From: Liolophura sinensis
Taxonomy: Eukaryota; Mollusca; Polyplacophora; Chitonida; Chitonidae
Length of the DNA: 64,000 nt
NCBI RefSeq assembly: GCF_032854445.1
Contig: NC_088300.1
Coordinates: 74,887,005 to 74,951,004 of the forward strand
Direction: 5' to 3'
The notes under the pieces are model-generated. The model searched no databases, was not told where the DNA came from, and saw only the letters and a list, made by a program, of their open reading frames with translations. The translations under genes were made by a program, and so were the position numbers. Every line of letters begins with the position of its first letter. Position 1 is the first letter of the stretch. This document shows positions 35,770 through 47,100 of this stretch, piece by piece.

Positions 35770-36242
35770 CTGTAAACTAAACCAACAGAGAAATGTAAAT
35801 GTAAAAAACATCAGCAGAATGAAGTCGTTGTTCATGATATGGCATTAGACTGGAGACCAGTAGTGGATAAATCCAAATTTAAACAAAAGGGCAGACCTAT
35901 AATGAGCAAATACAACTTTTATTGTACTAGTTGTACCGATGGGTTGACTGGTTTTGAGGATTTGGGGTCGTAAACCTTCGTTCTACTGGTGCAAATCTTT
36001 TCGTCATACGTGAGGAAGTTCGCCAATTACATACCAAACCTTTGTCTAGCAGTAGTTTCTTCTACCCGGCGTAAACCACTGACACTTTGGCAAGTTAATG
36101 ACCATCCTTCCACATGTGATGTACAGCTATGTAAGTCATATTGGTAGAAGCTCCCCGCCCCCAACCCCCCACAGGAGGGTGGTCCACCGCTTATTGTCAA
36201 CTAAAATACAATACATATAGAGTAACTGCCACGATGACTTAC

Positions 36243-36376
36243 TGAGAAGTGTGTAGTTAGGGAAAGTTTGTGTCCTGGAGTTTATTTCATGTAGAGAAGA
36301 TGAGTCCCTTGATATTCCCCCAACCCTCAGGTAGGCAGGGTAAAGAGCTCTGGCCAGCCTGATCGCCAACGGTGAC
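36243..36376 (-). pseudogene. Heparanase B exon 2
   Basis: Splice sites and [21 protein letters not shown] are intact. A 4-bp loss and a later 1-bp gain scramble about a dozen codons in between. Confidence 0.75.
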
Positions 36377-36452
36377 CTGCAGATCATGGACACGAGACTT
36401 GTTCATTTATTTGATGGGAGTATTGCACGGGCACCACAAGATCTGGCTGTAT

Positions 36453-36530
36453 GGCCTGCCACCCGTACGGGCTGGATCAGGAGGGAGCCTGTACACAGGT
36501 ACGTACGGACAGCACAGTCCGCACGGCCAT
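36453..36530 (-). pseudogene. Heparanase B exon 1 remnant
   Basis: Starts ATGGCCGTGCGG as in gene D and retains GGCTCCCTCCTGATCCAG. It is frameshifted after the fifth codon, and homology stops at the end of the signal peptide. Confidence 0.7.
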
Positions 36531-37999
36531 GATCAGTAAATGGCCAGAACCCAACAGTCGCCCCGTGACGATCACATACCACAGTTTGCAACAGTCGCCC
36601 ACCCGGCGGTTTTGTGTTCGGTAGACGACGGTCGTCTCGGTGGCGATCACGTACCACGGTGAGCGAGTGTTATCCCGATTCCACTTCGGTGTCTCTAGGG
36701 ACGACCCAGTCGCGCTTGGGTGGTACCATTTCGATGGATACATACAACCGTTTTGTCACCAGCTTGCAAAAATACTTCCAGTCCGCCAAGGATGGACAAA
36801 GAAGCACTACGATGGTAGTACAGACTCAATACGACCATCCCCGATGACACAGTTCAAAGCCTCTTTTACGACATGAACTTCGACATATCTTTGAAATAAA
36901 TAGCTATTACCCACATACCTGGTCAAGTTCTATTTAAGCAGCTCAGATGTGGACTGGATATAATAAATATATCGTGCCAAATGGAACGGTCTTGAAGATA
37001 ATCGCATGAATTTGAACAAATCGTAGGGAAAACATCCTGAATTTTTGTTAAAAGTAGAACATGAGTATATTTCATTTAAAAAGAGGAACGGCTCTCGTTA
37101 TTGTAGGACTCGAGGACACGACAGTGCAATCCCACGTCAACCGGTAAGCCCTTGGCAAGTACCGCGTTTTTGTTTTTTTCAGCATAAACTATTATTCCAC
37201 CAAAAATGAAAATAGTATCCACTTTGACTACAGCGGAAGGCATCTTACTTCCGATGAGCTTCATTTTGGCGAAGTTAAGATTTTTTTTTTTTTTTTTTTT
37301 GATTGGTGTTTTACGCCGTACTCAAGAATATTTCACTTATACGACGGCGGCCAGCATTATGGTGGGTGGAAACCGGGCAGAGCCCGGGGGAAACCCACGA
37401 CCATCCGCAAGTTGCTGACAGACCTTCCCACGTACGGCCGGAGAGGAAGCCAGCATGAGCTGGACTTGAACTCACAGCGACCCGCATTGGTGAGAGACTC
37501 CTGATCATTACGCTGCGCTAGCGCTTTAAGCGACTGAGCCACGGAGGCCCCTGCATGAGTTGAGACTAACAGACAAATCCATTGATCCTTTATAGCAGTA
37601 TCAGAGGTAATAACATCAGCAGGGCTTTTTTAAGAAGGTAACAGCTGATAGCATATTTACCCCTCTATAATTTATGAAAGAAATGTATTTACTTGTGTAA
37701 ATCTCAAACAATTTTAGAGACCATCAAAACAACTAATATTAATATTAATTACATACATATAAATAAATAATAAAGGTTAAATGTCACATTACATCAATTT
37801 TATAATAATCAACAACAAATATACTAATGTACAACCTTGCGCATCTCATGCAAGGAAATATATCATCTTGAAAAAAATTTAACTCGAAATGATGTTATAC
37901 ATGTGCAACTACTTGTTCAAGAATGATTTTTTTTAAAAATAAATTCTTTTCATACACAAATATGTCAAAACTGGATGATGAAAAGCACATTAACTCAGG
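36531..37999. other. Intergenic spacer between heparanase B and A
   Basis: No gene seen. It holds the GC-rich beta-type upstream repeats (36550-36670), a poly-T run and a SINE at 37290-37552. From about 37555 the sequence is shared with the region downstream of gene C. Confidence 0.45.
37290..37552 (-). mobile_element. tRNA-derived SINE downstream of heparanase A
   Basis: Tail at left (poly-T, then GATTGGTGTTTTACGCCGTA) and tRNA-like head at right (GACTGAGCCACGGAGGCCCC). Confidence 0.8.
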
Positions 38000-38153
38000 T
38001 TCCCATACACGCAGCTGCCCCAGAATTAGGGACAACGATAAATGCAAACGAGAATGGCGGGAAGAGGGACTTGGGATGAGAGAATTTTCGGTGGCAAGGG
38101 AGGTAACTGTCCAGATATCAGCTCCAAGGGTTTACCCATTCAGATTCACCTTC
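37997..38153 (-). CDS. Heparanase A exon 10, frameshifted
   Basis: The acceptor and RKVNLNG are intact, then an inserted base gives TAA at 38132-38134. The rest of the exon is recognisable with a second 1-bp insertion near 38060 (GCGGGAAGAGG). The end of the region is set by homology to gene C. Confidence 0.75.
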
Positions 38154-41100
38154 CTGAAACAGCCAAATATGAGTTAGTTTGGAAAACAGATTGAATTTGA
38201 TGCCTATATAGGTTCAGTGAAGTACTATGACAGTCTGGAACTAAGTGTATGCCAAAGAATTATATGATGGTTCACAGGTCTGTACTCAGCATGCCCAGTC
38301 TAACCTGGAATTAGGGTATACACCTGTCTTAATCCCAGGCCTGACAGGCCACTGGGGCGATGTTTTCAGATCTAACTGTACATTTAGAGTACTACAAGTA
38401 GGCAATGTCATAATGAGGAATATTGAGGAGTAACTTGTCATCTATAGGTCGCGAATATTACCGGCACCGTCAGTTTTACCAGGATGCATAACTTTGCCTC
38501 AGTATAGATGGTTTAAATGGCAGCCATATTTGAGGTAAGTTTGTATATATTGCCCATTGTGTGTCCTTACCAGGTACAGGCCTCTGTCCAGCTTATGACA
38601 CCTCTAACAATAGACACCCCATTGGGCAATACACAAACCTACCTCAAAGATGGCTGCCATTGCAAACCATCTATAACAATAGATTTACACAAGATGGCCT
38701 GTTACCGTTGTCACCGTGATAGTATGCGTCAATCAACGTGTACTGGACCCAGTGGTTCAAAAGTGTATTAAGACTTAAGCCCGGTATTAACTTTAGTCCA
38801 GACTAAAGTGTCATTTACTTTGTATTAGGTTGAGATTGGTATTAACATTTAAGCCTAGCTTAACTTTAATACACTTTTGAACAACTGGCCCCTGAACTAC
38901 GTAGATGGAGAATCAGATAAATCAGATAAACAGTCAATTCAATCAATTCTGATATTAGGTAGGGTATGGCTCTCTTCAATGTCGACCCATCTTACCTGGT
39001 CACCAAGGTTGTATCGTCACCAGACGTCAGCTCGTAAACATGCAGGTCAATACCTCTAAACTGGGGGAAGGACACATTCATGGATGTGTTGTACAGATTC
39101 ATCGCATAGAACGTTATTGCCCCAGGACCATAACTAGACCTGCAAACCCAGAAAGTAAATAGTTATATTTACGATATATATATACTTATCTGCCCGGCAA
39201 ACAACTGTTTAATACTCACATAATTTTTCTTTTGTGGGATAGAACAAATCCACTGCACTACATTCGACACCAATTCAATTTTGCAATGTATTTATTCATA
39301 TATATGTTGAATAAAAATGAAATGAAAACAAACAACGCAATTGTTGGCGATATTTGTCAACTTCAACCCACGTATGTTCGCCTATCCTTAACCTACATTC
39401 AGTACATCATATGCTTTCTTCTTAAAACCTAACAGTGTTTCTCTTTTCAAGTACCTAATCTGAACAGTGCCTCATATCTCATATCGCAATCTTATTCAAT
39501 CTAATCCAGTGTTTCGTTAATTTATCCACTCTTTCTATTATTCAATGTTTCACTGACTTTCCCAAACCTTCTCTTACCCAATGTTTCACTGATTTTCCCA
39601 ATCTTTCTCTTGTCCCATGTTCCACTTATTTGTCCACTTTTCTCTTAACGTTTTACTGAGTTTCCCAATCTTTCGCCTGTCCGATATTTCACTGATTTTC
39701 CCAATCCTTATATTGCCCAATGTTCCACTTATTTGTCCAAAAGTTTTACTGATTTCCCCAATCTTTCTCTTTTCCGATGTTCCACTTATTTGTCCACTTT
39801 CTCTTAATGTTTTACTGAGTTTCCCAATCTTTCTCGTGTCCGATATTTCACTGATTTTCCCAATCCTTATATTGCCCAATGTTCCACTTATTTGTCCAAT
39901 CTTTCTCTTACCTAATGTTTTACCGAATCTCCCAATCTTTCTCTTGTCCGATATTTCATTGATTTTTCAAATACTAAATATTTCACAGCTTTGTCCACCA
40001 CTTCTGTTGCTCATCGCACATTTTAGTTACGGATTATTCCACTCTTTCTAATTATCAGTGAAAAATTGTCCATTCATTCTTTTCAGTGAAAAACTGTCCA
40101 CTCATTCTCTTTCTCATCCACTGTTTCATGGACTTGTCCACTTTTTATATTTACAGATCTTAAATCAAGGCTTTACTGATTTCGTTCCTTTCTTTCTTAT
40201 GGCTGCACTCAACTGTAAACTCTATCTATCACAGATCTATTCAGGCTTTCTGTTACTCAATAAATGCTTTGCTCACTACCCACCCCTTCCTGGATTCATC
40301 TAATGTTTCGCTAATCACTTACCCATTTACTGACTTACTTACATTCTCACTGACTATTTTGTCTTGTACTCAGAACGGTCACCTGCCAGTGACTGCAGAC
40401 CCTGAGTTTCTCCTGTGTTTGTCCAATACTCAGAACAACCCTGAGTTTCTAATCCGTTTGTCTTGTACTCAAAACAACTCGCCTGCCATTAGTACAGTGA
40501 CTGTAGACCCTGAGTTTTTCCTGTGTTATTCCTGTGCTCAGAACAACTCACCTACTACTGGTACAGTGACTGTAAACCCTGAGTTTCTCCTGTGTTATTC
40601 CTGTACTCAGAACAACTCACCTACTACTGGTACAGTGACTGTAAACCCTGAGTTTCTCCTGTGTTATTCCTGTGCTCAGAACAACTCACCTACTACTGGT
40701 ACAGTGCCTGTAAACCCTGAGTTTCTCCTGGGTTATTCCTGTGCTCAGAACAACTCAACTACTACTGGTACAGTGCCTGTAAACCCTGAGTTTCTCCTGT
40801 GTTATTCCTGTGCTCAGAACAACTCACCTGTAGTTTCTCCTCAGTTAGTCCTGTACTCAGAGCAACCCACCTACTACTGGTACAGTGACTGTCGACCCAG
40901 AGTATCTCCTTAGTACTGTACTCAAAGCAACCCACCTCGTACTGGTACAGTGACTGTAGACCCTGAGTTTCTCTTGTGTTATTCCTGTGCTCAGAACAAC
41001 TCACCAACTACTGGTACAGTGACTGTAAACCCTGAGTTTCTCCTGGGTTATTCCTGTACTCAGAATAACTCACCTACTACTGGTACAGTGACTGTAAACC

Positions 41101-44100
41101 CTGAGTTTCTCCTGGGTTATTCCTGTACTCAGAACAACTCACCTACTACTGGTACAGTGACTGCAGACCCTGAGTTTCTCCTGTGTTTGTCCAATACTCA
41201 GAACAACCCTGAGTTTCTAATCCGTTTGTCTTGTACTCAAAACAACTCACCTACTACTGGTACAGTGACTGTAAACCCTCAGTTTCTCCTGGGTTATTCC
41301 TGTGCTCAGAACAACTCACCAACTACTGGTACAGTGACTGTAAACCCTGAGTTTCTCCTGTGTTATTCCCGAGCTCAGAACAACTCACCTACTACTGGTA
41401 CAGTGACTGTAAACCCTGAGTTTCTCCTGGGTTATTCCTGTGCTTAGAACAACTCACCTACTACTGGTACAGTGACTGTAGACCCTGAGTTTCTCCTGGG
41501 TTATTCCTGCGCTCAGAACAACTCACCTACTACTGGTACAGTGACTGTAGACCCTGAGTTTCTCCTGGGTTATTCCTGTGCTCAGAACTCACCTACTACT
41601 GGTACAGTGACTGTAGACCCTGAGTTTCTCCTGGGTTATTCCTGCGCTCAGAACAACTCACCTACTACTGGTACAGTGACTGTAGACCCTGAGTTTCTCC
41701 TGGGTTATTCCTGTGCTCAGAACAACTCACCTACTACTGGTACAGTGACTGTAAACCCTGAGTTTCTCCTGTGTTATTCCTGTACTCAGAACAACTCACC
41801 TACTACTGGTACAGTGACTGTAAACCCTGAGTTTCTCCTGGGTTATTCCTGTGCTCAGAACAACTCACCTACTACTGGTACAGTGACTGTAAACCCTGAG
41901 TTTCTCCTGTGTTATTCCTGTGCTCAGAACAACTCACCTACTACTGGTACAGTGACTGTAGACCCTGAGATTCTCCTGGGTTATTCCTGTGCTCAGAACA
42001 ACTCACCTACTACTGGTACAGTGACTGTAGACCCTGAGTTTCTCCTGGGTTATTCCTGTGCTCAGAACAACTCACCTACTACTGGTACAGTGACTATAAA
42101 CCCTGAGTTTCTCCTGTGTTATTCCTGTACTCAGAACAACTCACCTACTACTGGTACAGTGACTGTAGACCCTGAGTTTCTCTTTTCTTTGCCCTGTACT
42201 CAGAACAACTCACCTACTACTGGTACAGTGACTGTAAACCCTGAGTTTTTCCTGTGTTATTCCCGTGCTCAGAACAACTCACCTACTACTGGTACAGTGA
42301 CTGTAGACCCTGAGTTTCTCCTGTGTTATTCCCGTGCTCAGAACAACTCACCTACTACTGGTACAGTGACTGTAGACCCTGAGTTTATCCTGTGTTATTC
42401 CCGTGCTCAGAACAACTCACCTACTACTGGTACAGTGACTGTAAACCCTGAGTTTCTCCTCAGTTAGTCCTGTGCTCAGAACAACTCACCAACTACTGGT
42501 ACAGTGACTGTAAACCCTGAGTTTCTCCTGGGTTATTCCTGTGCTCAGAACAACTCACCAACTACTGGTACAGTGACTGTAGACCCTGAGTTTCTCCTGG
42601 GTTATTTCTGTACTCAGAACAACTCACCTACTACTGGTACAGTGACTGTAAACCCTGAGTTTCTCCTGGGTTATTCCTGTGCTCAGAACAACTCACCTAC
42701 TACTGGTACAGTGACTGTAGACCCTCAGTTTCTCCTGTGTTATTTCCGTGCTCAGAACAACTCACCTACTACTGGTACAGTGACTGTAGACCCTCAGTTT
42801 CTCCTGGGTTATTTCTGTACTCAGAACAACTCACCTACTACTGGTACAGTGACTGTAAACCCTGAGTTTCTCCTGTGTTATTCCTGTGCTCAGAACAACT
42901 CACCTACTACTGGTACAGTGACTGTAGACCCTGAGTTTCTCCTGGGTTATTCCTGTGCTCAGAACAACTCACCTACTACTGGTACAGTGACTGTAAACCC
43001 TGAGTTTCTCCTGGGTTATTCCTGTGCTCAGAACAACTCACCTACTACTGGTACAGTGACTGTAGACCCTGAGTTTCTCCTGTGTTATTCCCGTGCTCAG
43101 AACAACTCACCTACTACTGGTACAGTGACTGTAGACCCTGAGTTTCTCCTGTGTTATTCCCGTGCTCAGAACAACTCACCTACTACTGGTACAGTGACTG
43201 TAGACCCTGAGTTTATCCTGTGTTATTCCCGTGCTCAGAACAACTCACCTACTACTGGTACAGTGACTGTAAACCCTGAGTTTCTCCTCAGTTAGTCCTG
43301 TGCTCAGAACAACTCACCTACTACTGGTACAGTGACTGTAGACCCTGAGTTTCTCCTGGGTTATTCCTGTGCTCAGAACAACTCACCTACTACTGGTACA
43401 GTGACTGTAGACCCTGAGTTTCTCCTGGGTTATTTCTGTACTCAGAACAACTCACCTACTACTGGTACAGTGACTGTAAACCTTGGGTTATTCCTGTGCT
43501 CAGAACAACTCACCTACTACTGGTACAGTGACTGTAGACCCTGAGTTTCTCCTGTGTTATTCCCATGCTCAGAACAACTCACCTACTACTGGTACAGTGA
43601 CTGTAGACCCTGAGTTTCTCCTGGGTTATTTCTGTACTCAGAACAACTCACCTACTACTGGTACAGTGACTGTAAACCCTGAGTTTCTCCTGTGTTATTC
43701 CTGTGCTCAGAACAACTCACCTACTACTGGTACAGTGACTGTAAACCCTCAGTTTCTCCTGGGTTATTCCTGTGCTCAGAACAACTCACCTACTACTGGT
43801 ACAGTGACTGTAAACCCTGAGTTTCTCCTGGGTTATTCCTGTGCTCAGAACAACTCACCTACTACTGGTACAGTGACTGTAGACCCTGAGTTTCTCCTGT
43901 GTTATTCCTGTACTCAGAACAACTCACCTACTACTGGTACAGTGACTGTAGACCCTGAGTTTCTCCTGGGTTATTCCTGTGCTCAGAACAACTCACCTAC
44001 GACTGGTACAGTGACTGTAAACCCTGAGTTTCTCCTGTGTTATTCCTGTGCTCAGAACAACTCACCTACTACTGGTACAGTGACTGTAGACCCTGAGTTT

Positions 44101-47100
44101 CTCCTGGGTTATTCCCGTGCTCAGAACAACTCACCTACTACTGGTACAGTGACTGTAAACCCTGAGTTTCTCCTGGGTTATTCCTGTGCTCAGAACAACT
44201 CACCTACTACTGGTACAGTGACTGTAGACCCTGAGTTTCTCCTGTGTTATTCCTGTGCTCAGAACTATTTGCCCTACCAAGTTCTTGTATAAAACAGTCA
44301 GCCAGTAATCCTGGAAAACAACAGTTTCTTTAACTGCATGTATAACATATATGTGGTCCTAATAAGACTAAAAAGAATTTTAAACGATACTGGTACCATA
44401 GTGTTCCATGGTTTAAAGGAGGTACACATGTACAAGTGCCAGTCCAACACATTTTCGTGTGAGTCCGGATCCAGAATACCATGAACAATGTCACTGCCAG
44501 ACGTCTGTCTGTCTCTCAACAACATTATGGAAAAACATATGCACAAGTTTGCAAGAAAATATTCAGCACAGAATGGCCTTCATACAAGCCCACAATCAGT
44601 CAATTTTGGGTTCATCCATAGCTTGATCCAGATCCAGGAATAAATGATTCTTCATCATAGCAAAATGCAGTATTTTGCAATTCTCCTGAAGTATTTAGCA
44701 ATTGCAGTATTGTCCCTTTTGTGTAGTGGGAGATTTGTTCACTTATTTTGGTGGAGGTTTGTGCCCTTGGAAAACATTTTAGTTTATTTTGTTATCACTT
44801 TCTACATGTATGTGATTAGGATTGTACAATCCACCTGGGTATCTAGGCTCAGGGTAAATCTCATGTTACCCTAAATGATCTAAAACGTCACCCACAAAAG
44901 TGCATTTTTAAGGGCAAATAAATGTCACCAAATATTATTTTTGGTGATGAAACAATTTTTCAGCAGAATACCATAGCATGATCTAAGCAAACCTCAAAAC
45001 ACCTTTCTAAGCTCAATAGAACTCCCAGAATCAGGAAAAATGTGCAAGTTAGTCATGGAAGAAATTTACGGTCATTTAGGGTATATAATCTGATACAAAT
45101 AAAACCCCATACATGAAATTTGCAGAATAAATCTGAAAAGATTTACCACATAAGAACTGTGCCTAAATAAAACAGAAGTTTTGTCATACTTACCGGGTTC
45201 ACACTGAAGACCCCATCAGAGTACTCCACCAGTCCATAGCTTCCACCTACAAAGTCTTGTCTTAGCACCACTTCCGCTCCATAATATGCAGCCAGACCAA
45301 GCTTGTCCAGCCACCTGACAATGTTGACCAGACAATAAACATACATGTGACGGAACTAGACAAAAACCATACAACGTGACAGAACTAGACAAAAACCATA
45401 AACATGATTCAACTAGACAATAAACATGATAGAACCAGATAATAAACATGCTTAAACTAGACAATAAATATAAACATGATAGAATCAGACAATAAACATA
45501 AACATGACAGAACCAGAAAATAGACACAAACATGATAGAACTAAACAAAAAACATGAACATGATTGGACCAGACAATAAACACAAACATGATAGAACTAT
45601 ACAATAAACATAAACATGATTGAACCAGACAATAAACATAAACATGATAGAACTAGACAACAAACATAAACATGATTGAACCAGACAATAAACACAAACA
45701 TGATAGAACTATACAAAAAACATGAACATGACAGAACCAGACAATAGACACAAACATGATAGAACTATACAAAAAACATGAACATGATTGGACCAGACAA
45801 TAAACATAAACATGATAGAACTAGACAATAAACATGAACATGATTGGACCAGACAATAAACACAAACATGATAGAACTAAACAAAAAACATGAACATGAT
45901 TGGACCAGACAATAAACACAAACATGATAGAACTATACAAAAAACATGAACATGACAGAACCAGACAATAGACACAAACATGATAGAACTATACAAAAAA
46001 CATGAACATGATTGGACCAGACAATAGACACAAACATGATAGAACTAAACAAAAAACATGAACATGATTGGACCAGACAATAAACACAAACATGACAGAA
46101 CTATACAATAAACATAAACATGATTGAACCAGACAATAAACATAAACATGATAGAACTAGACAAGAAACATAAACATGATAGAACTAGACATAAACATGA
46201 TAGAATTAGACAGTAAACATAAACATGATAGAGCTAGGCAATAAACTTAAACATGATAGAGCTAGACAATAAACATAAACATGATAGAACCAGACAATAA
46301 ACATAAACATGATCAAGCCAGGCAAGAAACATAAACATGATAGAACCAGATAACAAACATAAACATGACAGAACCAAACAATAAACATAAACATGATAGA
46401 ACAAGACAGTAACCATGAAGATGACAGAACCAGGCTTTAAACCAGAAATACATATATTTCACAATTTGCTAAGTTACAGTGTTCTGATGTCAAATTATCA
46501 ACTCAATTTCGATTGACACTTACATGAATCCTGCGATAAATGTATTGGACACACCAGGAACACCACCATCATAGGCTGAACTCGTTTCTCCTACCCAGAA
46601 TTTCTGCGTGCCCCGAGACAGGTTACGCAAAATTTCCTGCGCAGATGTCATATCTGGGATAAAACTGTCCAGTCTGGTTGTGTCTATAAAGTCCCGGCGT
46701 GTAGCTTTGTGTCCATTCATATAATAACTGGAAGAGAAATTAAAATGTCCTGATGTCTGTCAGTTAATTAAAGCTGAAGAAAAATGGAGGTTTCACTTAA
46801 AATCAATCTGATTAAATTCATGGACTGCATGTAAATTCATGCCTACTGCAGTAACTCTGCGGGTGTCATTTTCTCAGCCATTAACAGCTGCTTGACATAT
46901 TGAATGAAACAAAGACTTAAACAGCGATCAGTCCAAATACTAATGATCCAGAGACATTCACTGATTGGTTGTTCTAGGTGTTGCAGTCCTTACACCATTG
47001 TACATCACTGACAGAAGATCACAAGGCAGAGGTTATAGGCTACTAAATACACTGAGATAGTTTTCTACAAGTTGCAGGGATATTCCTTTATAATAACAAT

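Larger units (their letters stand above)
28173..36530 (-). pseudogene. HPSE-like: Heparanase pseudogene B, beta type
   Basis: A broken copy of the heparanase unit closest to gene D. What remains: a truncated frameshifted exon 1 (36453-36530), exon 2 with compensating -4 and +1 indels (36243-36376), exon 3 split by a SINE and carrying further indels (35323-35769), exon 6 with a 1-bp deletion just before the nucleophile motif (34383-34585), and open exons 9 (28565-28708) and 10 (28173-28323). Exons 4 and 5 are lost through a deletion of about 3.7 kb relative to gene D, replaced by about 60 bp of filler (35009-35070). Exon 7 and the body of exon 8 are gone because their arrays are fused near 32890. 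A retroelement fragment sits in the exon-8 array. No intact enzyme can be encoded. Confidence 0.85.
37555..40360. repeat. Segmental duplication with about 16010-20345
   Basis: Colinear similarity covering exons 10 and 9, both intron MITEs, the 72-bp array and the stretch up to the exon-8 array. It ends at the array, beyond which gene A resembles gene D. Confidence 0.75.

Noticed and set aside
40269-44292. Several plus-strand open frames of up to 331 codons with a repeated NNSPTTGTVTV motif
   Set aside because: They are antisense to the exon-8-derived 69-bp array. The unit length of 23 codons keeps them open, and there is no start context, splice structure or known domain.
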